64,000 nucleotides of DNA from Paraferrimonas sp. SM1919. Its GTDB lineage: Bacteria > Pseudomonadota > Gammaproteobacteria > Enterobacterales > Shewanellaceae. Positions 28,268-37,825 of this stretch are shown here, one piece after another. The notes beneath the pieces are model-generated. The model saw only the letters and a list, made by a program, of their open reading frames with translations, searched no databases and had not been told where the DNA came from. The stretch covers positions 26,348-90,347 of the forward strand of contig NZ_WINH01000019.1 in assembly GCF_010993985.1 (NCBI RefSeq). The letters are read 5' to 3'. Every line of letters starts with the position of its first letter. The stretch's first letter is position 1. Made by a program: the position numbers and the translations under genes.

Positions 28268-30247
28268 ATGAAGTACCTTATACCAGTCATAGCGGCGGTA
28301 CTTAGTGCTTGTCAGCCAGTTGTAGAAAATAACAAGCAAGCGAATAACGAAGTCGATGAACACGGTTTTACTGCACCTACCCAGGCGACCATTAGCTTGC
28401 AGCAGCGTTATCGACAGCAGTTAACCGAAGTGCCCCAAGATTGGCAAAATGCCACCCAAGGCTTAATTGCCATGGGGGCGGGTAAGGCCGCTGACATTTG
28501 GGAGATGCAGCAGTATCAGTTTATTGATGGCCAAGCCCCTAATTCGGTGCACCCAAGTCTGTGGCGTCAGGCCAAGCTCAATAATCAATTTGGTTTGTTT
28601 AAGGTCAGTGACAATATTTATCAAGTAAGAGGATATGATCTTGCCAGCATGACGCTGCTGCGTGGGCCACAGGGAGACATTCTCATCGATCCCCTTACCA
28701 GCCGCGAAACCGCCCAAGTGGGGTTAGATTTAATCACCAAAGAACTCGGCGATTTGAGCCTTAAGGCGGTGATTGTCAGTCACTCCCATGTGGATCATTT
28801 TGGTGGCATTGGTGCCATTATTGATAGCACTCGGTCCGAGCTAGAAATTATCGCGCCAGAGGGCTTTGTTGACGAGGCGGTGAGTGAAAACCTCACCGTT
28901 GGGCCTGCCATGTCACGCCGCGCCGAATACATGTATGGCCGCTGGTTGCCTAAATCTGCCCGCGGCCATATTGGTTCGGGACTGGGTAAAGAACCAGCCC
29001 TTGGTACCATTGAGTTTTATTTGCCCACTCGCATTATTGATAAATCACAAACACATCACATTGCAGGCTTAGAGCTGGATTTTCGTTTTGTGCCTGAGGC
29101 AGAAGCACCCGCCGAATTGGTGTTTTATATGCCAAAGCAAAAAGCATTATTTGGCGCAGAAATCCTATCTCACACCATGCATAACCTATACACCCTAAGG
29201 GGAGCAAAGGTGCGAGATGCCCTTAAATGGAGTGACTATATTGATGACATGGCCACAGAATTTAATGATGCTGAAATCTTTTTTTCCAGCCACCACTGGC
29301 CAATCTGGTCACAAGCGCAAATCCAATCTTTTCTAACTAAGCAATCTGATACCTATCGCTATATCCATAACCAAAGTGTGCATTTACTCAATCGTGGCTT
29401 TGATGGTGAAGAAATAGCCGAGCAAATCCAGTTACCAGATAGCCTCAATAACAGTTATCACAACCAAGGCTATTATGGTTCACTGAGTCATAATTCAAAG
29501 GCGGTATATCAGGCCTATATGGGCTGGTTTAATGCTAATCCCGCCCAATTGCAGCCATTACCTAAGATTGAGGCGGCCACACGCTATGTTTCGTTAATGG
29601 GTGGGGTGGATGCTATCGTCGACAAAGCCCAGTTAAGTTTTACAAACGTCGATACATTAGCACCAGCAAAGGTATTAAAAGAGTACCGCTGGTTGGCACA
29701 GTTGCTCAACCATTGTGTGCTGGCAGAGCCCGAACATAGTGGAGCTAAACAATTATTAGCCAAGGTGTATGATCAACTCGGCTATTTAGCCCAATCTGCC
29801 CCATGGCGCGATTTCTATTTATCTGGGGCCTATGAGCTTAGACACGGCAATCAGTCCCAAGGGGTTGACCCTGCGGATATTAAACATCTGTTAAATCATG
29901 CCAGTTATGAACAAATCCTTGGTATTTTAACGGTTAACTTTAATGGTCAACAATACGCCGATGATAGTCAAAGTATTGGTCTAGTGATTGATGGCATGAG
30001 TTATCAATTGAGTATCAATAACGGCGTAATGCGTTATCACAAGGTAGCCAAACTGGCTCCTGAGTTGGCCAGCATAACCCTATCCAAGGCCATGTTAATC
30101 AAGCTTATTACTAAAGAGGCAGGAGTAAAGCAGCTGTTATTTGCAGATGATTTAGAGTTTTCGGGATCATCACTGGACTTAATTGCCTTTTTCAGCAAGT
30201 TAAGCCCTGCCAATGGTGACTTTAATTTACTACAAGGGAATGAATAA
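28268..30247 (+). CDS. Alkyl sulfatase lipoprotein (SdsA/BDS1-like metallo-beta-lactamase fold)
   Basis: The 659-residue chain begins with a lipobox (V-L-S-A-C, Cys15), so it should be membrane anchored. The metallo-beta-lactamase domain holds S-H-S-H-V-D-H-F-G-G (H172, H174, D176, H177), the binuclear zinc site of class III alkyl sulfatases. F-S-S-H-H-W-P-I-W is the second ligand region. The dimerisation helices and a C-terminal SCP2-like lipid-binding domain (about 540-655) follow, as in Pseudomonas SdsA1. It hydrolyses alkyl sulfate esters to alcohol and sulfate. Its stop overlaps the SDR start. Confidence 0.92.
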   Translation: MKYLIPVIAAVLSACQPVVENNKQANNEVDEHGFTAPTQATISLQQRYRQQLTEVPQDWQNATQGLIAMGAGKAADIWEMQQYQFIDGQAPNSVHPSLWRQAKLNNQFGLFKVSDNIYQVRGYDLASMTLLRGPQGDILIDPLTSRETAQVGLDLITKELGDLSLKAVIVSHSHVDHFGGIGAIIDSTRSELEIIAPEGFVDEAVSENLTVGPAMSRRAEYMYGRWLPKSARGHIGSGLGKEPALGTIEFYLPTRIIDKSQTHHIAGLELDFRFVPEAEAPAELVFYMPKQKALFGAEILSHTMHNLYTLRGAKVRDALKWSDYIDDMATEFNDAEIFFSSHHWPIWSQAQIQSFLTKQSDTYRYIHNQSVHLLNRGFDGEEIAEQIQLPDSLNNSYHNQGYYGSLSHNSKAVYQAYMGWFNANPAQLQPLPKIEAATRYVSLMGGVDAIVDKAQLSFTNVDTLAPAKVLKEYRWLAQLLNHCVLAEPEHSGAKQLLAKVYDQLGYLAQSAPWRDFYLSGAYELRHGNQSQGVDPADIKHLLNHASYEQILGILTVNFNGQQYADDSQSIGLVIDGMSYQLSINNGVMRYHKVAKLAPELASITLSKAMLIKLITKEAGVKQLLFADDLEFSGSSLDLIAFFSKLSPANGDFNLLQGNE

Positions 30248-31062
30248 TGAGTGAGTACCGCAATCAGAAAAGGGCTTTTATTACTGGCGCAGGCAGTGGT
30301 TTAGGCAGAGAACTGGCAAAATGCTACGCTAATTTTGGCTATAAACTGGCCTTGGTAGACGTTAACGCTGAAGGCCTCGAACAAACGGCGCAAAGCTTAC
30401 ACGGTTGTGAGGTGCTGACTATGATTGCCGATGTTACTCGGCTCTCGGATCTTGAAAAAGCCAAAGATGAAATCGTTAAACAGTGGGGCGGGGTGGATGT
30501 CATTATTAATAATGCCGGTATTGGCGGTACCTTTGGTGGCATAGATAAGGTAAGCATTAAGGACTGGCAGCAGGTATTAGATATTAATTTATTGGGGGTG
30601 GTAAGGGGCTGTAAAGCATTCACGCCAGTGTTTAAAACCCAAGGTGGCGGTCATATTATTAATATTGCATCCTCTGCGGGGCAAATGACTCCCCCAAAAA
30701 TGGCGGCTTATAACGTCGCCAAAGCTGGGGTGATTGCCCTGTCAGAAACCCTAAGATTTGAGTTGGATAGGGACAATATTGGCGTGACAGTGGTGTGCCC
30801 AGCATTTTTTACCACCAATCTCACCAGTTCGATAAAATCGGATTCGGCTGATGTGGTCAACAGAGTGGATAGGATCATGGCAAAGTCAGAAATCTCAGCA
30901 GCCGATATTGCCCAAATGATTTTTGAAGCTCAACAAACTCAAAAGTTTATGCTTTTACCCCATAAATTTGAGCGTAGACTGTGGCTTTATAAACGATTCA
31001 TGCCTGAATCATTTGCCAAATCAATGCAAAAGCAGATGAAAAAACTATTTAAAAGGGGGTAA
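30247..31062 (+). CDS. Short-chain dehydrogenase/reductase
   Basis: The 271-residue classical SDR shows the cofactor motif T-G-A-G-S-G-L-G, N-N-A-G-I, catalytic serine in I-A-S-S-A-G and Y-N-V-A-K. A basic C-terminal tail (K-R-F-M-P-E-S-F-A-K, then K-Q-M-K-K-L-F-K-R) may touch membranes. It overlaps the alkyl sulfatase by one base, so it could oxidise the released alcohol, though this is inference. The D at the end of beta-2 (A-L-V-D-V-N) points to NAD. Confidence 0.9.
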   Translation: MSEYRNQKRAFITGAGSGLGRELAKCYANFGYKLALVDVNAEGLEQTAQSLHGCEVLTMIADVTRLSDLEKAKDEIVKQWGGVDVIINNAGIGGTFGGIDKVSIKDWQQVLDINLLGVVRGCKAFTPVFKTQGGGHIINIASSAGQMTPPKMAAYNVAKAGVIALSETLRFELDRDNIGVTVVCPAFFTTNLTSSIKSDSADVVNRVDRIMAKSEISAADIAQMIFEAQQTQKFMLLPHKFERRLWLYKRFMPESFAKSMQKQMKKLFKRG

Positions 31063-31344
31063 CACCATACTTTAGAGTAAATGCTCTACGGTTTGATTTT
31101 TTTCAGCTTTAATTTGTCCGGTGTCAACGAAGTCTCGTTGTTAAATTTGTATGATGGCTGCTAATTACACTTAAAAAGCACTTTATAATGCTCTAAATTC
31201 AGTTATTTTCAGTAACAATCAAAAGTGAGATAAATTACTAGTTTTTCAGATTAAAGTGAATTAAGTTAATTTATTAATAGAGTGGCCAGCCATTCTAATG
31301 ACAATAAAATAAACAATAAAAATAAAAAGGTTAAGGAGCAACCC

Positions 31345-33018
31345 ATGAGTAAAGTTTGGCTTCAACAAAGTTACCCTGCGGGCATTCCCCATGAAATTGA
31401 TGCTGATAAATACGCCTCAATTAACGAACTATTTAATAAATACTCCAAAGAGTATGCTGATAGAACCGCCTACATTAATATGGGGAAACGCATCAGCTTT
31501 GCCGAAGTTCACCAGCAGGCCAACGACTTTGCTGCCTACCTTCAACAACACTTAGGCTTAAAAAAGGGCGATAAAGTGGCGATAATGATGCCAAACCTGC
31601 TGCAATACCCGATTGCGTTGTTTGGTGCCCTTCGTGCAGGCATGACCGTGGTAAACGTCAATCCACTCTATACGGCCAGAGAGTTAGAGCATCAGCTCAA
31701 AGACTCTGGCGCTAAAGCCATAGTGATTGTGGCTAACTTTGCCCATACCTTAGAACAAGTCATAGCCAATACACCGGTTGAGCATGTGGTTGTTACTCAA
31801 CTTGGAGACCGCCTTGGTGGCTTAAAGGGGATGTTAGTCAATGCTGTGGTTAAGCATGTGAAAAAAATGGTGCCAGCCTTTAAATTGCCTAACGCGATAG
31901 TTTTTAATAAAGCATTAAAAATTGGCGCGGCTAACACCTTTGAACCAGTGGCTGTGGCGGGGGAAGACTTAGCGTTTTTACAGTACACCGGAGGCACGAC
32001 CGGCCCATCTAAGGGGGCAATGCTAAGCCATCGCAATATGGTGGCCAACCTCGAGCAAGCGAAAGCCTTTATTAAGCCGACTCTAGATGGCAGCCCAGAG
32101 TTAATTGTAACAGCGTTGCCGCTGTACCATATTTTTGCCTTAACAGCGAATTGCTTAACCTATTACACCCTAGGCGCTTCTAACCTGTTGATCACCAACC
32201 CGCGGGATATGCCAAATTTTGTGAAAGAACTTGGTCAGTATCCGTTTACCGCATTAACGGGGGTAAATACTTTATTTCAAGGCTTACTAAACACCCCAGG
32301 GTTTAGTGACTTAGATTTATCTAAGCTTAAGCTCACTTTAGGTGGTGGTACTGCCGTGCAAAAGCCTGTAGCAGAACATTGGAAGCAAGTGACTGGTTGT
32401 ACCATGTTAGAAGGTTATGGCCTGACCGAGTGTTCACCTGTGGTATCGATGACGCCATTTAACCAAGCTGAGTTTAGTGGCACTATTGGTATCCCTATGC
32501 CATCTACAGATGTTCAAATTCGTGATGACGAGGGCAATGAGCTAGCAATCGGTGAACGCGGTGAATTGTGGGTAAAAGGGCCACAGGTTATGCAAGGTTA
32601 TTACAACCGTGAAGATGCCACTGCAGAAACCATTAAGGATGGTTGGTTAGCCACGGGGGATGTCGCCATTATGGATGAAAAAGGCTATTTCACTATTGTG
32701 GATCGTAAAAAAGACATGATTTTGGTTTCGGGCTTTAATGTATACCCGTTTGAAATTGAAGAGGTGATTGCTACTCACCCGAGCGTGCTTGAAGCTGCTG
32801 CTGTTGGCATTAAGGATGATAAAACCGGCGAAGCAGTAAAAGCCTTTGTGGCCTTTAAACCTGGCCAAAGTGCTTCAGTGGAAGATCTTATTGAGCACTG
32901 CCGTGAAAATCTGACCAATTATAAAGTCCCCAAAGATATTGCGATTTTGGATGAGTTGCCTAAAACTAACGTTGGTAAAATCCTGCGCAAGGATTTAAGG
33001 GAAGTTGAGCCCGCGTAA
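31345..33018 (+). CDS. fadD: Long-chain acyl-CoA synthetase
   Basis: Activates fatty acids to acyl-CoA at the inner membrane. The 557 residues match E. coli FadD closely: M-M-P-N-L-L-Q-Y-P near the N-terminus, the AMP motif [24 protein letters not shown] and the fatty-acyl motif D-G-W-L-A-T-G-D, with N-V-G-K-I-L-R-K near the end. The ATG at 31345 has AAGGAG at ideal spacing; an upstream in-frame ATG at 31282 gives 21 lysine/asparagine-rich residues without homology. The 282-bp leader may carry control sites, but none was recognised. Confidence 0.95.
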   Translation: MSKVWLQQSYPAGIPHEIDADKYASINELFNKYSKEYADRTAYINMGKRISFAEVHQQANDFAAYLQQHLGLKKGDKVAIMMPNLLQYPIALFGALRAGMTVVNVNPLYTARELEHQLKDSGAKAIVIVANFAHTLEQVIANTPVEHVVVTQLGDRLGGLKGMLVNAVVKHVKKMVPAFKLPNAIVFNKALKIGAANTFEPVAVAGEDLAFLQYTGGTTGPSKGAMLSHRNMVANLEQAKAFIKPTLDGSPELIVTALPLYHIFALTANCLTYYTLGASNLLITNPRDMPNFVKELGQYPFTALTGVNTLFQGLLNTPGFSDLDLSKLKLTLGGGTAVQKPVAEHWKQVTGCTMLEGYGLTECSPVVSMTPFNQAEFSGTIGIPMPSTDVQIRDDEGNELAIGERGELWVKGPQVMQGYYNREDATAETIKDGWLATGDVAIMDEKGYFTIVDRKKDMILVSGFNVYPFEIEEVIATHPSVLEAAAVGIKDDKTGEAVKAFVAFKPGQSASVEDLIEHCRENLTNYKVPKDIAILDELPKTNVGKILRKDLREVEPA

Positions 33019-33040
33019 ATAGGCATGAGTCAGCAGTCCA

Positions 33041-33073
33041 AAAACCAGTGACGGTAACGTCACTGGTTTTTTT
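33041..33073. terminator. Bidirectional terminator between fadD and DUF1145 gene
   Basis: A perfect 13-bp stem (33041-33053 with 33058-33070, loop GTAA) has A and T tracts on both sides. Confidence 0.88.
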
Positions 33074-33083
33074 ATATTGAAAT

Positions 33084-33335
33084 TTATTGGGGAGCCCTAA
33101 GTTTAGGCTTGATGTGTAAAAAACCAAATAATAAAACTTGCATAAAGTCGGTGATAGAATGATGGCCATTTTGCTGAAGCTTTCGATAAAAAAGCACAAA
33201 CTCAAGGGCATGAATAATGGCTAGGGTGATCCCAATGGGCAGTAAGTGTTGTTGTAAAGGCGTAAATAAATTAATGAAAAATGCCAACCAGAACAGGCCG
33301 ACACTGAACTTGATCAATTTCCAAAAATATTTCAT
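33084..33335 (-). CDS. DUF1145 (YhhL-like) small membrane protein
   Basis: The 83-residue product has two hydrophobic helices: W-K-L-I-K-F-S-V-G-L-F-W-L-A-F-F near the start, and P-I-G-I-T-L-A-I-I-H-A-L-E-F-V-L-F. The motif H-A-L-E-F is typical of DUF1145. The ATG at 33335 overlaps the TGA of the upstream gene by four bases; a longer frame reaches 33446 but lies inside that gene. Function unknown. Confidence 0.78.
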   Translation of the reverse strand: MKYFWKLIKFSVGLFWLAFFINLFTPLQQHLLPIGITLAIIHALEFVLFYRKLQQNGHHSITDFMQVLLFGFLHIKPKLRAPQ

Positions 33336-34633
33336 TGGGCTTCCTTTTTGCTTATTGAAGAATCGATAATTTGTTGTTCTATTCGGTACAGTTGGTCTTG
33401 GCCGAATAAGGTTTGACCTTGGTAGTTGATGCAGGGCACCCCCCATTGGTCGTGCTGGTATAGTTGCTCTAAATTGTCCTGAGCCCAGTTACGCCAGTCT
33501 TGATTATTTAGGATACGGGTTGCTTGATGCCAATCTAGACCCGCTCTTTTAACGATTATTTTTAAATGATTGTCTTTAGCGCAATCTAGGCCCTGGGACC
33601 AAGCGCCAGTGGCAGCACTCAGTAATAATTCGATGCCAAGATCATGGCTTTGAGCCCACTGGTACAGTGCGTATACTCGTTCAATACCGACACCAAGTGG
33701 ATCAGCGACTTTACCAAACTCAATGCCCTGCCGCAGGGCTTCTCTTTGAGTATCTAAGGCAATATAAAATTTCTTATTTTTGGGGACCTGCATTCTGCGC
33801 ATTACCATAGGTAATACAGGCTTAACAATGAGTTCAATACCATAATGTTGGGCCAGTTTATTGGCTTGTAAAAGCATTAGGTAAGAGTAGGGGCTGCGTA
33901 ACGACCAAAATAAGGTTATGGATTCACCAGCGGCTATATTAGCCTCGGCAAATTGCAGCTGTTTATGGTTGTATCGAACTGGACTTTGTTTTTTTAAAAT
34001 AATCCGATTAAGTCGATGCTCTAAATGACATAATCGATTTATGCTCCAAAACCAGTCACCTTGATAAAAGATATTACCCGTTAAATAATGCCCAAGCTGC
34101 TTTTGGTGGTGTTGATTATGGAGTAGATGATGTGAGTAGCACTCATAATTTCGTTTTACTGCTGGACTGATGTGGCGGTTTAATGCTGCCGCGTCAGCCA
34201 ACCAAAAGCTGTCAAATAACGCCGATATTTGTGCAAAACTGTCACTTTTTAACTCATAGTGAAGCAACTGAGCAGTGGCCTGTTGGATTTGCAGCTTGCT
34301 GTGTGTCGGCGGGTGTTGTGGAAAATCGATTTGATAATGCTTAGCCAAGGCCTGAGCATCTTTAAAAGCATTACTGTCCCATAACTTTGGGGCTGGATAC
34401 ATATCTTGTTGTTTATCCAAGACCGTTCTTATATCCAGAGTGACCCCGTAGTGTTCGACAAAATAAGGAAGTTGTTTTAGCAGCAAGTAACTGTGAGGAC
34501 AATTAACAGCGATAAATACTTGCAGAGTATGGGGCTGCTTTGCCTTTTTACGGCGTTTTTCTTGCAGATCTTCTCTTATTTTCTGCAGTTTAGGGCTTAA
34601 TAATAGTTGGCTAATCAGTGGTTTTAGCGCCAT
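33332..34633 (-). CDS. Tandem DsbA-like (kappa-GST/HCCA isomerase) protein
   Basis: The 433 residues hold two thioredoxin-fold DsbA-like domains. The first begins Q-V-F-I-A-V-N-C-P-H-S-Y-L (about 43-55). The second begins T-L-F-W-S-L-R-S-P-Y-S-Y-L (about 236-248), the S-P-Y-S-Y signature of 2-hydroxychromene-2-carboxylate isomerase and kappa GSTs. The second ends with G-V-P-C-I-N-Y, the cis-proline region. Only the first has a cysteine in the active loop (N-C-P-H). It is first to overlap the DUF1145 gene; the large GST gene is upstream. A glutathione-dependent isomerase role is likely, substrate unknown. Confidence 0.8.
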   Translation of the reverse strand: MALKPLISQLLLSPKLQKIREDLQEKRRKKAKQPHTLQVFIAVNCPHSYLLLKQLPYFVEHYGVTLDIRTVLDKQQDMYPAPKLWDSNAFKDAQALAKHYQIDFPQHPPTHSKLQIQQATAQLLHYELKSDSFAQISALFDSFWLADAAALNRHISPAVKRNYECYSHHLLHNQHHQKQLGHYLTGNIFYQGDWFWSINRLCHLEHRLNRIILKKQSPVRYNHKQLQFAEANIAAGESITLFWSLRSPYSYLMLLQANKLAQHYGIELIVKPVLPMVMRRMQVPKNKKFYIALDTQREALRQGIEFGKVADPLGVGIERVYALYQWAQSHDLGIELLLSAATGAWSQGLDCAKDNHLKIIVKRAGLDWHQATRILNNQDWRNWAQDNLEQLYQHDQWGVPCINYQGQTLFGQDQLYRIEQQIIDSSISKKEAQ

Positions 34634-34674
34634 AGTTGACCTCTTTAATAGCCTAAACTGCAGACTTTTAGTAA

Positions 34675-35811
34675 TTATTGTTTACTTTTTCTTCGTTCTG
34701 GGTGCGGGCCCGCAAGTTTGGTTTGTAACTTATGCCTTTTTAATGGCGGACCAAGGTGGCTGTGCAATAAGCTTGGGTAGCCAAGTTCGATTAACCAAGA
34801 ATGGATTTTTTGTCTTTCTTCCAATGGTTGTTGGAATACTCTGGCAAAACATTGTTGCACCATCCATAGGCTGTAAGGCAGGGCGCGTCTTTGGTAGGGC
34901 ATCTCTGCCATTGGGAAACGGACAGTTCCTACCGTTCTGGGTAACACTTTGCCAATTTTGACGCCTTTGCTTTTGACATAATGATTGGTCTGATCGGCAA
35001 TGGCTTGAACCATCGGCATAAATTCATTCATCAAACGAGCGATAATCGGCAGTAAAGTCGTTGGGATCTGATCATTATCTAAGTACTGGCCTTGCGGATT
35101 AGCACCTTCAGTCACTCGGTTTATCCAAGCTTTCAAATATGGTCGGGAAGGTATCAGTTCTTGTTTTGGGTAAGGATCCCGAGCTAAGTGCGGCCCTAAG
35201 GGACCAAGTAACGCAAAATCGGCAATGCAAGGACGAGAACCAAGCAAATATTTATGTTCTTTGAAATGGTTATCCAACTCGTCGAGGGCTTGTTTGCTCC
35301 ATGATTCAAGAATAGGGATCTGCTCTGGAACCACGCCAACTACTGGTAAGTAATTTTTTAAGGTATTGGCAATTTTATTTACTAGAATATTTTTTATGTT
35401 TCTAGGAAACCAAGGGAGCAAAGAATCGCCAGCTTCCCGGTAGAAAGCATCATGATTTTGTGAAAATGACCAGCGATAATGCATCGCAATGGGTATCCAC
35501 CATTCATCTGCCCAAGCTTCTAAAAGTTCGGCAACGAATTTTTGTTTCGGTGAAGATGGGTATATGGGATTTTTAGGATAACGACGCTCAAGATAGATGC
35601 CTAGCTCGGTGGTGTCTTGTAACCAAACTCCAACATCATTTTTAATGATAGGCATTACTTTTATGCCGGTCTTTTTGGGTAATGAATAAAAGAAATCCCA
35701 TGCATTAATGTCTTTTTCTTTGTATGGAATTTCTTTGAATTTCAATAATGCTCTTGCTTTAGCGGAAAAATATGATAGTTTCCAAGCATAAAGTGTATAT
35801 GGCTTAGCCAT
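34675..35811 (-). CDS. Long glutathione S-transferase family protein
   Basis: The 378-residue protein has an N-terminal thioredoxin fold (Y-T-L-Y-A-W-K-L-S-Y-F-S-A-K-A-R, then V-M-P-I-I and Q-D-T-T-E-L glutathione contacts). A helical domain with R-P-C-I-A-D-F-A-L-L-G-P follows. The C-terminal extension of about 130 residues (from 240) is not part of ordinary GSTs and ends in a basic, arginine-rich tail. It lies 41 bp upstream of the DsbA-like gene in the same direction. The substrate cannot be named. Confidence 0.8.
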   Translation of the reverse strand: MAKPYTLYAWKLSYFSAKARALLKFKEIPYKEKDINAWDFFYSLPKKTGIKVMPIIKNDVGVWLQDTTELGIYLERRYPKNPIYPSSPKQKFVAELLEAWADEWWIPIAMHYRWSFSQNHDAFYREAGDSLLPWFPRNIKNILVNKIANTLKNYLPVVGVVPEQIPILESWSKQALDELDNHFKEHKYLLGSRPCIADFALLGPLGPHLARDPYPKQELIPSRPYLKAWINRVTEGANPQGQYLDNDQIPTTLLPIIARLMNEFMPMVQAIADQTNHYVKSKGVKIGKVLPRTVGTVRFPMAEMPYQRRALPYSLWMVQQCFARVFQQPLEERQKIHSWLIELGYPSLLHSHLGPPLKRHKLQTKLAGPHPERRKSKQ

Positions 35812-35916
35812 AAATTCTTCCTTAAATAATCGTTATATAGAATCCGTCAATAATAAAACGACCAACTGTCCTGAAGCTGAATAGTGTTAACTAAATGCTA
35901 TCCGAAAGTAAAATAA

Positions 35917-36744
35917 TTATTTCGAAAATTTTCGAGAGATTAATTTATAAAGCCAATATGGGTTAATTCTTTTGAGCCAATAGGCAAAATTTACTTGTTG
36001 CCCAACCACCACGACACTTTTGTTTTGTTGGATGGCTGTCAGCGTCTTGCTGGCAACTAATGTTGCTGGTAAGCCTTGTTTAATAAACATTTTTTGGATG
36101 CTGTTTGTTACTTTGGGGTTATCCATAGAGCCAAAAAGTTTTACTTTAGCTGCAATAGGGGTTTTTACAAAATCTGGACAAATCACCGAAACACCAATGT
36201 TAAAATAATCCAGCTCAGTACGCAGACATTCGCTTATGGCAATTAAAGCGGCCTTGGTGGAACTGTATGCAGACATCCCCATAAAGGGCAGCAAACCGGC
36301 AGCGCTGGCAATATTAACGATGTGCCTTGGTTGATTATCAATCTTATACTGTTGTTTCATGGCGCTGAGTTGAGGTTGCAGATTTGCTACCAGTGCGGTT
36401 ATGTTTAAATGATACAAGCGCTGCCATTCATCCAAAGGTATTTCATCAAATAAGCCGGCACTGACGATACCAGCGTTGTTAATGATTAAGTCAGCACAAG
36501 GCTTGTGCTGATTAATGGCATCCTTAAGCCGTTTGGGGGAGTCAGGACTCGTCAGATCGACACTTAATGTCGTCACTTGGGTTTTATTGCTGAGCCGTCG
36601 GTAAGCTTCAGCAAGTTTATCTGGGTTACGTGCCACTAATAATAAGTGCCAATTGTGTTGAGCTAAGGTGTCGGCAATAGCGAGCCCTATACCACTTGAG
36701 CCACCGGTGATCACAGCCAACTTGTTGGTACCATCAATCCTCAT
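35917..36744 (-). CDS. Short-chain dehydrogenase/reductase
   Basis: The 275-residue SDR has T-G-G-S-S-G-I-G-L-A, N-N-A-G-I-V, I-A-S-A-A-G and Y-S-S-T-K-A-A-L as cofactor and catalytic motifs. The R of L-V-A-R-N-P after beta-2 favours NADPH. It ends in a hydrophobic and basic tail (W-L-K-R-I-N-P-Y-W-L-Y-K-L), suggesting membrane contact with a lipid substrate. It is the last of a GST, MBL, SDR trio with gaps of 11 and 8 bp. Confidence 0.9.
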   Translation of the reverse strand: MRIDGTNKLAVITGGSSGIGLAIADTLAQHNWHLLLVARNPDKLAEAYRRLSNKTQVTTLSVDLTSPDSPKRLKDAINQHKPCADLIINNAGIVSAGLFDEIPLDEWQRLYHLNITALVANLQPQLSAMKQQYKIDNQPRHIVNIASAAGLLPFMGMSAYSSTKAALIAISECLRTELDYFNIGVSVICPDFVKTPIAAKVKLFGSMDNPKVTNSIQKMFIKQGLPATLVASKTLTAIQQNKSVVVVGQQVNFAYWLKRINPYWLYKLISRKFSK

Positions 36745-36752
36745 CGCCGTTC

Positions 36753-37814
36753 CTATAATACATTGCTTACGGTTAATTCGCCGCTTTGTAAATCAATACT
36801 ATAAATATCACCATCTTCACTTAGGTAGGCGTCACCAGAGTAATGCTCGGCAACGCCTTGCATAAAGCGTTTCTCCATATTGCTGGTAGGTAGACGCGGC
36901 ACAATATGGTGAAGCACCAATGCTTTAGCGCCTGCTTGCTCGGCCAATTGTGCACTTTGGCTAGGACTGGTGTGATAATCCAAAATATCATGGGTAATTT
37001 TTTCAAGCCTAGGGCGCTTAGCTTTTTTCGCAAAGCCGTTAAGCCTTTGCACGAAGTTCATCGATAGCGCTTCGTGGAAAATGATATCGCTGTCTTTGGC
37101 GATATCCACCAGATGTGCTTGATAAACGGTATCACCGCTAAAGAGGACTGAACGACCTTTATATTCAATTTTATAGCCTATGGCCGCATCAATAGGATGG
37201 TGATCAACGTTAAACGCTGAAATGACTAAATCGCCATCGCGGAGAACTTCAATAGTTTGGGTATTTTGTACAACTAAAGTCGTGGCCTTAGCCAAACCGC
37301 CTTGTTCAGGCATGGTTTTTAGGCCGTGATGGGCAATCCGATAACCCCGATCAAGTTGATAAGCTTGATTAAAGCCTGCTACGACTTGCTCTACTCCAGT
37401 AGGGCCATATACATCAAGGGGTGCTTGCCGACCGGAATTGGCCCATGTTTGAGTCATTACAAAGCCTAAGCCATTAATATGGTCGGAGTGGAAGTGGGTG
37501 AGCAGCACCTTATTGATTAGGCCCATGCTTAAGCCCATATGGGCGATGTTATTGACGCCATTACCACTATCAATCAAGATAGCGTGGTCACCTGCTAATA
37601 CCACGGCGCAGGAACTGTCACGCTTAGGATCAGGAATGGGGGAGCCAGCACCACACATAAATACCGTTAAGGTACCTTGATAGTCCTTAAGCGGATTACT
37701 GGTCATGGTTTTTACAGCCATGGTTTCTATGAGTTTATCGGTGATGGTATCTTGTAAGGCCCATAAACTGGCGCCAATCAGCGCTACTGTCGCAACAAGG
37801 ATTTTTATTTTCAT
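36753..37814 (-). CDS. Membrane-anchored metallo-beta-lactamase-fold hydrolase (RNase Z-like branch)
   Basis: The 353 residues begin with an uncleaved-looking signal anchor (about 4-20), then a hydrolase core. T-H-F-H-S-D-H-I-N-G-L-G gives H107, H109, D111 and H112. F-S-G-D-T-V-Y is the bridging aspartate region, and L-V-L-H-H-I-V-P-R a further ligand histidine. This layout is that of the RNase Z/arylsulfatase-like branch. The periplasmic position argues against tRNA processing; ester hydrolysis is more plausible. Confidence 0.82.
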   Translation of the reverse strand: MKIKILVATVALIGASLWALQDTITDKLIETMAVKTMTSNPLKDYQGTLTVFMCGAGSPIPDPKRDSSCAVVLAGDHAILIDSGNGVNNIAHMGLSMGLINKVLLTHFHSDHINGLGFVMTQTWANSGRQAPLDVYGPTGVEQVVAGFNQAYQLDRGYRIAHHGLKTMPEQGGLAKATTLVVQNTQTIEVLRDGDLVISAFNVDHHPIDAAIGYKIEYKGRSVLFSGDTVYQAHLVDIAKDSDIIFHEALSMNFVQRLNGFAKKAKRPRLEKITHDILDYHTSPSQSAQLAEQAGAKALVLHHIVPRLPTSNMEKRFMQGVAEHYSGDAYLSEDGDIYSIDLQSGELTVSNVL

Positions 37815-37825
37815 TGGGATTCCTG

